Of a stretch of 64,000 nt of DNA, positions 43,217 through 52,265 are shown piece by piece. Every line of letters starts with the position of its first letter. Position 1 is the stretch's first letter. Location of the stretch: the NCBI RefSeq assembly GCF_034087045.1, contig NZ_CP139247.1, positions 1,240,001 to 1,304,000 of the forward strand, read 5' to 3'. The stretch comes from Chitinophaga sancti (GTDB lineage: Bacteria > Bacteroidota > Bacteroidia > Chitinophagales > Chitinophagaceae). A program made the translations under genes and the position numbers. The notes below the pieces were generated by a model, which did not search any database, was not told where the DNA came from, and was given only the letters and a program-made list of their open reading frames with translations.

Positions 43217-45178
43217 TTAATATTGCAATAATGTTTGTACGCATTCATGCAGGCGTGCCTTCGCAAGGAAATTTGCTTCCAGCTCTGCTGCAAAAGGGAC
43301 AGGGGTATCCAGGGATGCACAGCGCATAACGGGGGCATCCAATTGCCGGAAGCAGTGCTCGCCAATCCAGGCGGCAATCTCGCCCCCAAACCCTCCCGTT
43401 AAGGTCGCTTCGTGCAATATCAACACTTTTCCGGTGGTAAAAACGGCTTGTTGAATGGCTGTATAATCTAGTGGTTGCAGTGACCTCAGATCCAGAATAT
43501 GGATAGATAATTCAGCATGCAGCCGCGCATATTCCAGCGCCCAATGTACGCCTGCTCCATAAGTAATGATACTAACATCATCTCCATCCTGTACCACCTT
43601 TGCTTTTCCTATTTCAATAGTATAAGGTGCATCCGGCACAGGGCCACTGATACTCCTGTACAGAGCTTTGTGCTCAAAGTACAATACAGGGTTTGGATCT
43701 GCCAGTGCTGCCAGTAATAATCCTTTCGCATCTTCCGGGGTAGCCGGGTACACCACTTTCAAGCCCGGTGTATGTGTAAACCAGGCCTCATTACTTTGTG
43801 AATGAAAGGGACCTGCCCCTACGCCTGCTCCTGCCGGGAGCCGAATGACCACATTGGCATTTTGCCCCCAACGGTAATGAATCTTGGCGAGATTGTTTAC
43901 AATCTGGTTAAACCCACAGGAAACAAAGTCGGCAAACTGCATCTCTACCATACTTTTGTAGCCCATCACTGATAAGCCCAGTCCTGCACCAAGTACGGCA
44001 CTCTCACACAATGGCGTATTGCGTACCCGCTCCTTGCCATACCGGCCTACCAATCCTTCTGTGATCTTAAATGCACCACCATATTCGGCTATATCCTGAC
44101 CCATCAGGATAAGGTCAGGGTGCAGATCCATCGCCTGATGCAGGGCATCGGCTATTGCATTAATAAACCGTTTTTCTGAAACAGCGCCTGTGGGAGCTAC
44201 AGGTACCGGTGCTGGCGCATAGATATCGCGCAGCTCCTCCTCTAAATTGAAAGCATGCACCGTTTCGTGCAATGCCGCTTGTATATCGTGATCAATTTCC
44301 TGTTTCAGCGATTCCCGGATGGAATCATCTGCCAGATTCAAAAACTGTAAGAATTTTTCGAAATGTAGTATCGGGTCCTGCTTTGCCCATTCTTCCAGCA
44401 GGGCAGGGGGTACGTATTTTGTGCCACTGGCTTCTTCATGCCCCCGCATTCTGAAGGTCATGGCCTCTATCAATACCGGTTGTCGTTCCTGCATGGCATG
44501 GCGTTTTGCCTCCTTCACTGCATGGTATACCTCTAAGATATTATTGCCATTGATGTGCATACCTCGCATGCCATAGCCGGCTGCCCGATCTGCCAGCTGT
44601 TCACAGCGATATTGTTCTGCTACCGGGGTACTCAACCCATAGCCATTATTCTCTATCAGGAAGATCACTGGTAAACCCCATACAGCAGCTACATTCAGGG
44701 CTTCATGGAATTCCCCTTCGCTGGTACCGCCTTCGCCTGTAAAGGTAAGCGTTACTTTGCCTGAGGATTCCAGCTGCTGCGCCAGTGCGATACCATCCGC
44801 TACAGACAACTGTGGGCCAAGATGAGAGATCATCCCAAAGATGTGATGGGCTGTGCTGCCAAAATGAAAAGATCGTTCCCTGCCTTTACTATATCCCTGC
44901 GGACTTCCCTGCCACTGGTGAAACAACTGTTGCAAAGGCATCTGCCTTGTTGTAAATACACCAAGGTTACGATGCAGCGGCAATATCCATTCATGTTCAT
45001 CCAGGGCTAAAGTAGCGCCTACGGCAATCGCTTCCTGCCCTATACCTGAAAACCATTTACTTACTTTTCCCTGCCTCAGTAGCAATAACATTTTCTCCTC
45101 TACCAACCGGGGGTAAAGTAAGGCTTTGTAAAAGCGCAGCAACTGGTCGTCACTGATATGTGTGCGGTCGAAGTACAT
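43217..45178 (-). CDS. 2-oxoacid dehydrogenase E1, alpha and beta fused
   Basis: A 653-residue fusion of the two E1 chains that decarboxylate 2-oxoacids with thiamine diphosphate. The alpha half (residues about 1-310) has GEGGTSEGEFHEALN and ENNGYGLSTP, the ThDP-Mg site, near residue 155. The beta half (about 335-653) has GQDIAEYGGAFKIT, NTPLCESAVLGAGLGLSVMG and EMQFADFV. This single-chain form is common in Bacteroidota and matches branched-chain or pyruvate enzymes. E2 and E3 are not nearby. Its ATG overlaps the upstream gene stop (ATGA). Confidence 0.93.
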   Translation of the reverse strand: MYFDRTHISDDQLLRFYKALLYPRLVEEKMLLLLRQGKVSKWFSGIGQEAIAVGATLALDEHEWILPLHRNLGVFTTRQMPLQQLFHQWQGSPQGYSKGRERSFHFGSTAHHIFGMISHLGPQLSVADGIALAQQLESSGKVTLTFTGEGGTSEGEFHEALNVAAVWGLPVIFLIENNGYGLSTPVAEQYRCEQLADRAAGYGMRGMHINGNNILEVYHAVKEAKRHAMQERQPVLIEAMTFRMRGHEEASGTKYVPPALLEEWAKQDPILHFEKFLQFLNLADDSIRESLKQEIDHDIQAALHETVHAFNLEEELRDIYAPAPVPVAPTGAVSEKRFINAIADALHQAMDLHPDLILMGQDIAEYGGAFKITEGLVGRYGKERVRNTPLCESAVLGAGLGLSVMGYKSMVEMQFADFVSCGFNQIVNNLAKIHYRWGQNANVVIRLPAGAGVGAGPFHSQSNEAWFTHTPGLKVVYPATPEDAKGLLLAALADPNPVLYFEHKALYRSISGPVPDAPYTIEIGKAKVVQDGDDVSIITYGAGVHWALEYARLHAELSIHILDLRSLQPLDYTAIQQAVFTTGKVLILHEATLTGGFGGEIAAWIGEHCFRQLDAPVMRCASLDTPVPFAAELEANFLAKARLHECVQTLLQY

Positions 45179-45528
45179 CAGTCATCGCGCCTGGTACCAG
45201 CCAGGCTATTCATAATGCCAGAAACCACTGTCAGCACAAGGCTGAACAGCAATGCCCATATAAATCCATCCACCTTGAATCCGGACACCAGCGAACTGGC
45301 CATCATAATAATGATCGCATTGATAACCAATAGGAATAGCCCTAATGTAATGATGGTAACAGGTAATGTCAACAGTACTAAAATAGGTTTTACCAGCAGG
45401 TTCAGTATTGCCAATACAATAGCCAGTACCAGGGCGGTAATGAAGCTGTTAATATACACACCGGGCAATACATAAGCTGTAACCATGGCTGCGATGGCGC
45501 TAATTAACAGGCGGATCAGGAAATTCAT
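45178..45528 (-). CDS. Phage holin family (PF04020-like) membrane protein
   Basis: A 116-residue protein with four hydrophobic segments. NLLVKPILVLLTLPVTIITLGLF is the diagnostic core of the YvlD/PF04020 membrane family. The true role is unknown and unlikely to be phage lysis. Its TGA overlaps the ATG of the E1 gene downstream, so the pair is co-translated. Confidence 0.87.
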   Translation of the reverse strand: MNFLIRLLISAIAAMVTAYVLPGVYINSFITALVLAIVLAILNLLVKPILVLLTLPVTIITLGLFLLVINAIIIMMASSLVSGFKVDGFIWALLFSLVLTVVSGIMNSLAGTRRDD

Positions 45529-45558
45529 ACAGATAAATTTGAATGAAAGGTAACGAAA

Positions 45559-46485
45559 TTACAGAAATGCATCGCTTTCCCTGTAAGCCTTTATCAGTGC
45601 TACCTCACCTTCTTTTCCGGGGTTGGCATTGCCGTGCTCCATACCGAGTACGCCCTTATATCCCTTTGTGTGTAAATGTTTGAAGATGTTCTTGTAATTG
45701 ATCTCGCCGGTAGTGGGTTCTTTTCTACCAGGGTTGTCTCCGATCTGAATATAGGCGATTTCGTCCCAGCACAGGTCCATGGTAGGTATCAGGTTGCCGG
45801 TATTGCGCTGCATGTGGTAGATATCGTAAAGTATTTTGCAACTGGGGCTATTTACTGCTTTGCATACCATATAGCTTTGTTCTGCTGTACGGAGAAAGAG
45901 GTCTGCATTGTCGCTCAGGGGCTCCAGCACCATCACGAGGCCCTGTGGTTCAAGAATGGCGGTACCGAGGCGAAGTGCTTCGATGACATTGCCGGTTTGT
46001 ACGCCCATAGGTAGGTTGCGTTCAAAGTAGCCTGGTACGAAGGTGGCCCATTTGGCATTTACACGTTTGGCAGTTTCAAGTGCCTTGCGACATATTTTTA
46101 CAAAGGTGTCCTTGAATTCCTGTTTGCCGGTGGTGAGGGAGGTTTTCCAGTTGTCTCCGCCGTCTATCACAAAAACGCCCATTTGCATACCCAGTTTCGC
46201 CAGCAGATTTCCGATCTTTTCCTGTTCTGCAACATCGCGGTTCATGAGACCATTGTCTTCAAAGGAACGGAAGCCCTGGTCGTACATAAATTGAATCTGG
46301 TCCAATACGTTGTTGCCCGCGCTGTTTTTAAACATGCCATCATGGGGCGCATAGTTCAGGTTAAAGGGTTTGCCTGCCTCCGGAGCCAGGGGGGCCGGGG
46401 CAATTGCGGCGGCGGTAGCAGCATTGAAAGCAAGGGTTGACAAACCTGCCAGGGTGCCCTGCTGCAAGAATTTTCTTCTTTCCAT
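45559..46485 (-). CDS. Exported TIM-barrel protein, hydroxypyruvate isomerase-like
   Basis: A 308-residue sugar phosphate isomerase/epimerase-type TIM barrel. It begins MERRKFLQQGTLAGLSTLAF, a twin-arginine-like signal. Core text LEPLSDNADLFLRTAEQSYMV, CKILYDIYHMQRNTGNLI, YIQIGDNPGRKEPTTGEINY and GVLGMEHGN supplies the acidic and His metal ligands. Periplasmic aldose isomerase or epimerase is likely. I chose ATG 46485; the frame opens at 46530. It is divergent from the SUMF1-like gene, with 99 bases between them. Confidence 0.87.
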   Translation of the reverse strand: MERRKFLQQGTLAGLSTLAFNAATAAAIAPAPLAPEAGKPFNLNYAPHDGMFKNSAGNNVLDQIQFMYDQGFRSFEDNGLMNRDVAEQEKIGNLLAKLGMQMGVFVIDGGDNWKTSLTTGKQEFKDTFVKICRKALETAKRVNAKWATFVPGYFERNLPMGVQTGNVIEALRLGTAILEPQGLVMVLEPLSDNADLFLRTAEQSYMVCKAVNSPSCKILYDIYHMQRNTGNLIPTMDLCWDEIAYIQIGDNPGRKEPTTGEINYKNIFKHLHTKGYKGVLGMEHGNANPGKEGEVALIKAYRESDAFL

Positions 46486-46584
46486 AACGTAATATTTATT
46501 GCATGAGATTACTAAATGTATAAAAAACATTGCTTTACCGCAATCGATTTAATAAATTCACTATCGATTCTTTAAACCGGTGTT

Positions 46585-47553
46585 ATGAAAAACAAATTGC
46601 TTGTACTGTCTCTAGGCTGTATGATCACCCAAAGTGTGTCCGGCCAGGACAATAGTCCTCCCAACCAGTCCTATACGGCCACCCTTCCTGGTACGACTGT
46701 TTCTTTCAGGATGGTGGCCATTCCTGCTGGCTCGTTCAGCTGGGGGAGCCCTGTCTCGGAAAAAGGCAGGAAGGATGATGAAGGTCCCCGCCAGCAGGTA
46801 CAAATCGGAGCATTCTGGATGGGCGCACATGAAGTGACCTTCGATGAATACGATGTGTACTCGGATGCAGAAAAGGACAAAACCCCCATTCCTGATGGTA
46901 TGACCCGGCCCAGTCCGCCATATATTGACCTGACCCTGGGTATGGGCAAGCAGGGTGGCTTTCCGGCAAACAGCATGAGCCAATACGGTGCATTGAGCTA
47001 CTGTCGCTGGTTGTATGTTAAAACCGGGATCTTCTACCGCCTGCCTACAGAAGCAGAATGGGAATATGCCTGTCGTGCAGGAGCTGCTACAGCTTATCCT
47101 TTTGGTAAGGATAGCAGCAGTTTAAAACAGTACGCCTGGTATGCTGACAACAGTGGTGGCAAGTACCACAAGGTAGGAGAGTTGCAACCCAATGCCTGGG
47201 GGTTGTACGACATGCTGGGCAATGTAGCAGAATGGACCCTGGACCAGTATGATGTACATTACCTGGAACAGGCGCCTGACAAAGATCCATGGAAGCAACC
47301 TACTTCCAGAACACCCCGTAGCATCAAAGGGGGCAATTACCAGGATAATGCGACACAACTGCGTAGTGCGGCCCGCCTGAAATCTGATCCGGATTGGAAC
47401 AGACGTGACCCTCAGATACCCAAAAGCAAGTGGTGGAATGCCGATGCGCCTTTTATCGGATTTCGCATTATCCGCCCTGTAAAGCAACCTACGAAAGAAG
47501 AAGCCGAGCAGTTCTTTGCTGACGTGCTGGATAAATATATTGGTTCCAGATAA
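46585..47553 (+). CDS. Exported SUMF1/formylglycine-enzyme-like protein without catalytic Cys
   Basis: A 322-residue protein with a signal sequence (MKNKLLVLSLGCMITQSVSG) and an FGE-sulfatase type domain. MVAIPAGSFSWGSP, FYRLPTEAEWEYACRAG, NAWGLYDMLGNVAEW and FIGFRI are present. The C-terminal Cys pair of true formylglycine-generating enzymes is missing (SAARLKSDPDW there), so oxidation of sulfatase Cys is unlikely. It runs with the Gfo/Idh/MocA gene 21 bases downstream. Confidence 0.88.
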   Translation: MKNKLLVLSLGCMITQSVSGQDNSPPNQSYTATLPGTTVSFRMVAIPAGSFSWGSPVSEKGRKDDEGPRQQVQIGAFWMGAHEVTFDEYDVYSDAEKDKTPIPDGMTRPSPPYIDLTLGMGKQGGFPANSMSQYGALSYCRWLYVKTGIFYRLPTEAEWEYACRAGAATAYPFGKDSSSLKQYAWYADNSGGKYHKVGELQPNAWGLYDMLGNVAEWTLDQYDVHYLEQAPDKDPWKQPTSRTPRSIKGGNYQDNATQLRSAARLKSDPDWNRRDPQIPKSKWWNADAPFIGFRIIRPVKQPTKEEAEQFFADVLDKYIGSR

Positions 47554-47574
47554 CATGCTAAAACACTCACTATC

Positions 47575-48897
47575 ATGCAAAAAAAAGAATTCCACTCAGG
47601 TCGTCGTGACTTTGTCAAACAATCCTCGCTTTTGGCAGGAGGACTATTAACCCTGCCTTTAATCAGTCAGGCCAATTTTTTCTCAGGCGCCAATGACGTC
47701 ATTAAGATCGCTATGATTGGCTGCGGAGGCCGTGGCACAGGTGCTGCGGTACAGGCACTGAGCACAAAACAGAATGTACAACTGGTGGCAATGGCCGACG
47801 CTTTTGCTGACAGGTTGAACGAAAGCTATGAAAATATAAAAGGGGAGGTGGGTGATAAACCTGGCCGATTGAATGTAAAAGAGGAACATAAGTTCGTCGG
47901 CTTCGATGCTTACCTGAAAGCGATTCCACTGGCTGATGTGGTGATACTCGCCACCCCTCCGGGTTTCAGACCTATTCACTTTGAAGAAGCGGTAAAGCAG
48001 GGCAAGCATATCTTCATGGAAAAGCCTGTAGCTACTGATCCTGCAGGTATCAGGAGAGTATTGGCCGCTGCAGAAATAGCGAAGGCAAAGAAACTGAATG
48101 TGGTAGTCGGGTTACAACGCCGCTATCAGAACTCTTACAGAGAGTTGTATAAACGTGCGCAGGACGGTATCATCGGGGATATTACTTCGATGAATGTGTG
48201 GTGGAACCAGGGAGCACTGTGGGTAAAACCCCGCAAACCGGAATATACAGAAATGGAGTACCAGATGCGCAACTGGTATTATTTCAATTGGCTCTGTGGC
48301 GATCATATCGTAGAGCAACATATTCACAATATAGATGTGGGCAACTGGTTTATGAATGATTACCCGGTTACCGCCGTAGGTATGGGTGGGCGCCAGGTAC
48401 GCACAGGCAAAGAGTATGGTGAAATATACGATCACCATGCAGTAGAGTATCGCTTTGCAAATGGCGTAGCGATGAATAGCCAGTGCCGTCACTGGAAAGA
48501 TAGCGCCAGTCGTGTAGATGAAGAGATCACAGGTACCAAAGGCCGCATCATCTGCGACAGGGCGGTGATACAGGATCACAAAGGAAAGGTGCTGTACCAG
48601 TTCGATAAGAAACAGGAGAACCAGCCATACCAGACAGAGCATGATGAACTCTTTGATGCAGTGGCACGCGGTGTATACAAGTACCAGGATGCAGAGCGGT
48701 CTGCAAAGACAACGCTCACGGCTATCATTGGCAGACTGGCTACTTACTCCGGGCAGATCATTCCTTTTGACCAGGCATTGAAGCTGGACCTGAACTTACA
48801 ACCAGCCACCTATGCATTTGATGCAAAACCGCAATTACTGCCGGATACAGACGGAAATTATCCTGTAGCGAAACCTGGAGCTACCAGGTACGTTTAA
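47575..48897 (+). CDS. Exported Gfo/Idh/MocA family oxidoreductase
   Basis: A 440-residue sugar oxidoreductase with a twin-arginine-type leader (GRRDFVKQSSLLAGGLL). The NAD-binding GCGGRGTGAAVQAL lies near residue 45, EKPVATD near residue 145 and HIHNIDV near residue 255. It likely oxidises a sugar or cyclitol in the periplasm. It follows the SUMF1-like gene by 21 bases and probably shares its transcript. Confidence 0.9.
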   Translation: MQKKEFHSGRRDFVKQSSLLAGGLLTLPLISQANFFSGANDVIKIAMIGCGGRGTGAAVQALSTKQNVQLVAMADAFADRLNESYENIKGEVGDKPGRLNVKEEHKFVGFDAYLKAIPLADVVILATPPGFRPIHFEEAVKQGKHIFMEKPVATDPAGIRRVLAAAEIAKAKKLNVVVGLQRRYQNSYRELYKRAQDGIIGDITSMNVWWNQGALWVKPRKPEYTEMEYQMRNWYYFNWLCGDHIVEQHIHNIDVGNWFMNDYPVTAVGMGGRQVRTGKEYGEIYDHHAVEYRFANGVAMNSQCRHWKDSASRVDEEITGTKGRIICDRAVIQDHKGKVLYQFDKKQENQPYQTEHDELFDAVARGVYKYQDAERSAKTTLTAIIGRLATYSGQIIPFDQALKLDLNLQPATYAFDAKPQLLPDTDGNYPVAKPGATRYV

Positions 48898-48906
48898 CTT
48901 TTTCGC

Positions 48907-48936
48907 ATAGTCCGGGCCTTTAAAAGCCCGGACTAT
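48907..48936 (+). terminator. Terminator after the Gfo/Idh/MocA gene
   Basis: An 11-base-pair GC-rich stem (48907-48917 with 48926-48936), 10 bases after the stop and followed by a T-rich stretch, 16 bases before the next ATG. Confidence 0.8.
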
Positions 48937-48951
48937 TTATTATATTGAAGC

Positions 48952-50250
48952 ATGAGGAATTGCAGAATCTTATTTGTTGTCATGTTGCTGTTCTATTTGC
49001 AACACCCCGTATTTTCGCAGTACACTAAAATTCAAACCTGGTCGAAAAAAGAATTGCTAGCCAGCAAGGCGTTGAGACAGGCGAATGTAGGCATCAGCAT
49101 CTATGAACCGGCTACTAATAAATACTGGTACAACTACCAGGAAGATCACTTCTTCACGCCGGCTTCCAACATGAAAATATTTTCCCTGTATACTGGTATG
49201 TTACTGCTGGGAGATTCTCTGCCTGCTATCAAATACCTGGATACTGATTCTGTGTTGTATGTACAGGGCACCGGGGATCCTGCCTTTTTGCATCCTGACT
49301 ACACGTGGCAACCGGTCTTCCATTTGCTGCAGCAAACCAATAAGAAAATAAAAATTGTTCCGGCCATCAACGAAAATGCCCGCTATGGTTATGGCTGGTC
49401 ATGGAATGATTATGCAGATTACTATCAGTCAGAACTAAATGAATGGCCGATGTATGGCAACGTAGCCAGACTACGTCATCATGGAGATAGCTTATACATT
49501 GTTCCCAAAATGTATGAGCTCAGCACCCTGAAGGATAATAACCTCACCAAGCTGGATGTAAAAAGAGATGAGCTTAGCAACCGTTTTTCCATGGGCTACA
49601 ACAGTACTATATATAAAGCGGAAGAAGAAGAAGTTCCTTTCATCACCGGTGGGGTGGAAGACCTTGCAGCCCGCCTGGAGGATACCCTGCACAAACCTGT
49701 ATACATCGCAGCTCAGGCTCCTGCGGGTTTGCAACTCCTGCGCGGAATTCCGGCTGACTCGCTCTTCCTGCCTATGATGCATAGAAGTGATAACTTCTTT
49801 GCAGAGCAAACACTGATGATGTGTGCAAATAAACTCTTTGACACCATCAGCACAAAGCGCATGATCAGCTTTATGCTTGATCACTATTTAAAAGAATTGC
49901 CTGATACCCCTAACTGGGCGGATGGCAGTGGCTTATCACGCTACAACCTGTTCTCTCCGAGAGACTTCGTGTATGTACTTTCCAACATGTACAAAACATA
50001 TCCTACCGCACGTCTTTACAGCCTGTTTGCAACAGGAGGAAAAGGTACGTTGAAGAACTATTATAAAGAGCAGTTTGTACATGCAAAAACAGGTACGCTG
50101 ACAGGCGTTGTAGCACTGAGTGGATACCTCGTAACTAAGAAAAATAAGACACTGGTATTCAGTGTGCTTGTCAACAATCACAACAACAGCGCCACTGCCG
50201 TACGACGGGAAGTAGAACATTTCCTGACGCAGGTATATGAGAGCTATTGA
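48952..50250 (+). CDS. dacB: D-alanyl-D-alanine carboxypeptidase, PBP4 (S13) type
   Basis: A 432-residue class C penicillin-binding protein with signal sequence. The active motifs are SNMK (SxxK) near residue 70, SDN (SxN) near residue 282 and KTG in HAKTGTLTG near residue 383. It trims D-Ala from peptidoglycan peptides in the periplasm. It overlaps the downstream convergent lipoprotein by 7 bases. The family call is firm; the symbol is by analogy. Confidence 0.92.
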   Translation: MRNCRILFVVMLLFYLQHPVFSQYTKIQTWSKKELLASKALRQANVGISIYEPATNKYWYNYQEDHFFTPASNMKIFSLYTGMLLLGDSLPAIKYLDTDSVLYVQGTGDPAFLHPDYTWQPVFHLLQQTNKKIKIVPAINENARYGYGWSWNDYADYYQSELNEWPMYGNVARLRHHGDSLYIVPKMYELSTLKDNNLTKLDVKRDELSNRFSMGYNSTIYKAEEEEVPFITGGVEDLAARLEDTLHKPVYIAAQAPAGLQLLRGIPADSLFLPMMHRSDNFFAEQTLMMCANKLFDTISTKRMISFMLDHYLKELPDTPNWADGSGLSRYNLFSPRDFVYVLSNMYKTYPTARLYSLFATGGKGTLKNYYKEQFVHAKTGTLTGVVALSGYLVTKKNKTLVFSVLVNNHNNSATAVRREVEHFLTQVYESY

Positions 50251-50921
50251 TTTTTTAATGAATAGCTGATCAGGCGAATGGTATCCGTGGCGGCATCTTT
50301 TTCAATGAATCCTACACTATCTGCATAGAAGTAATTGCCCACGGTACCGAGGCTATATGCTTTCCCTTCAATAATCAGGTAGCTGTCCTGCTGGATGCCT
50401 ATAACTTTTGAGTAGGTATTACCCAGAACGGTTTTAGGGGTGGCTTTTTGGATGATGTGATAATCCAGTAGTCCGGTTTCCGGGTTCCCGGAAAAGGTTG
50501 TGGCTTTCACTGTATCGGACCATTGACCGTTTAGCGGCAGATAGTCATACAATACCGGGCGAACAGCTGCCGGGTGATAGGAGGTGGCGGAAGTGTAAGC
50601 TGGTTCATAATAATAGAAAATACCCTGGCTATAACGCATATATTGTTTGTTATAACCATCACTCTGAATGAGATAGGTATTACCCTGGATAAGGGTATCG
50701 CCAATGACGGTCAGGGAATAATAAAATGTATCTGTCGCTGTATTGTACATGTAATTGTAAACAGCCCCTTTTGTATAGGGAGCATAATTGATCACTTCCG
50801 GCTCGCTTACAGAATCTACAGGTACTTCAGGCATTCCCTCCAGGCTATACTCTTTTTTACACGCTACAGTAAGGCACAGCACGATGATAACGGGTATAAA
50901 AACCCTAATAAGAGATGGCAT
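50244..50921 (-). CDS. Lipoprotein of unknown function
   Basis: A 225-residue protein with signal and lipobox (LCLTVAC, Cys at residue 21). The mature part is beta-rich, with many Tyr and Ser, and no motif I recognise. It converges on the PBP4 gene, sharing 7 bases. Confidence 0.75.
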   Translation of the reverse strand: MPSLIRVFIPVIIVLCLTVACKKEYSLEGMPEVPVDSVSEPEVINYAPYTKGAVYNYMYNTATDTFYYSLTVIGDTLIQGNTYLIQSDGYNKQYMRYSQGIFYYYEPAYTSATSYHPAAVRPVLYDYLPLNGQWSDTVKATTFSGNPETGLLDYHIIQKATPKTVLGNTYSKVIGIQQDSYLIIEGKAYSLGTVGNYFYADSVGFIEKDAATDTIRLISYSLKNQ

Positions 50922-51004
50922 AGATTATCAATCTTTTTATAGTTGGCAATCGGTCGCAGAGGATAGTTATCCTAACTAACGTAAATAAATAGCAGGTAGA
51001 TTTT

Positions 51005-52108
51005 TTAAGGAGTACAAATATCCAGATTCCCTGATATTATATCGGCACTGGTATACCCACTATAGGGACCAATTTCTTTCTGAAAAACGAGGTTACCACA
51101 AGGGTCGGTGAGGATGAGAATTAATGGTTGATTGGCGGCTACTCTGCCCAGGTAGCGGCCATCGGAGTTGGTATAACTATAAGTAGGATAGAAGTCAATT
51201 TTGGTTGAAATGGTCGTGAGCAGTTTACCGGCTGGTGCACCCACCTGTTTCAGGATATTAGCATCCAGCGTCACCAGAGAATAGGTCGTGGCAAATAGCC
51301 ATCGGGTGCCTTTCCGGATATTGCCGGTATAGTCATTTCCTTGTTTATACCCCAGTGTTTCCTGTTTCCAGTATCCGCTGATGGTGTCAAGGTAGAAGAG
51401 ACCAATTTGTGCAGGAGCGCTTGCCCGGTAAGGACCTGGAATGGCCATGGTAATATTCACAAGGTGCTCACCATCCGGATGCAACGCCACATTGTTGGTA
51501 TCAAGCAGATCGACTGCCGCCTGACCATAAGAAATCAAACCAACTTCATTGCCGTTGTTATCAATTCCTCTCAGATCGCCAGCCATGCGGGTAGGCTGGT
51601 CCGGGTCCAATGGAGTGATATAATCTACGGCTACAGATACGGTCCCCGTATAGACCTGGTTATTGGAATTTTGAATCTGGTTGGGAGAGAACACGAGGTT
51701 CACACCTGTAAAACCAATATTCCCTACCGCACTACCGGAAAAGGAAGTTTTGAGATCCTTTGGCATCATTGTCAACTCCAGGTATTGCTGGCCGTAGGCA
51801 TGCGCCATCAGGGTACGAAATCCGTTGATATAGCCATGTTTTTTGACGGAGATAATAGCAGCATTCGTATCGACCATAACATTGGACAGCGAAAAGTGGC
51901 CACTGGAATCAGATGTTGTGCTTAGATCACCACAGTATACCATTGCATTGGGAATGGGTTGCTGTGCATCATCTACTATCAGACCCTGAAATGAGGAAGG
52001 GGCAGTAGGCGGCACTTCTTGTGGATTGACTGCTTCGGAATGAATGGTCTTTTTACATGCAGCTGCGACCAACAGTAACAAAAAGGGGGACAATCGTAAC
52101 CAGTACAT
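51005..52108 (-). CDS. Lipoprotein with carboxypeptidase-regulatory-like domain
   Basis: A 367-residue protein with lipobox (VAAAC, Cys at residue 18). Residues about 40-115 fit a CarboxypepD_reg-like beta sandwich (FQGLIVDDAQQPIPNAMVYCG, SDSSGHFSLSNV). The middle and C-terminal parts are beta-rich and have repeated Gly and Asn, consistent with an extracellular protein. A surface or binding role is possible. It is followed by a neighbouring lipoprotein gene on the same strand after 83 bases. Confidence 0.8.
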   Translation of the reverse strand: MYWLRLSPFLLLLVAAACKKTIHSEAVNPQEVPPTAPSSFQGLIVDDAQQPIPNAMVYCGDLSTTSDSSGHFSLSNVMVDTNAAIISVKKHGYINGFRTLMAHAYGQQYLELTMMPKDLKTSFSGSAVGNIGFTGVNLVFSPNQIQNSNNQVYTGTVSVAVDYITPLDPDQPTRMAGDLRGIDNNGNEVGLISYGQAAVDLLDTNNVALHPDGEHLVNITMAIPGPYRASAPAQIGLFYLDTISGYWKQETLGYKQGNDYTGNIRKGTRWLFATTYSLVTLDANILKQVGAPAGKLLTTISTKIDFYPTYSYTNSDGRYLGRVAANQPLILILTDPCGNLVFQKEIGPYSGYTSADIISGNLDICTP

Positions 52109-52202
52109 ATTATCAGTGGGAAAAGCGGGATTAGCTCTTCTTATAAAGTTATAGTAAATAATTGATTAACAATACATGAGGTTGACTAAGACCATATTAA
52201 GC

Positions 52203-52239
52203 AAAAAACCACTTCTGCCGTAGGCAGAAGTGGTTTTTT
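52203..52239. terminator. Terminator hairpin
   Basis: A perfect 17-base-pair stem (52203-52219 with 52223-52239) around GTA, with A and T runs. It follows the Gfo/Idh/MocA gene stop (52266) on the minus strand. Confidence 0.85.
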
Positions 52240-52265
52240 CGTGAAGTAGATAAACAAAAATCCCT

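Noticed and set aside
46585..47553. Active formylglycine-generating enzyme for sulfatases
   Set aside because: The C-terminal catalytic Cys pair is absent and no sulfatase gene is in the window.
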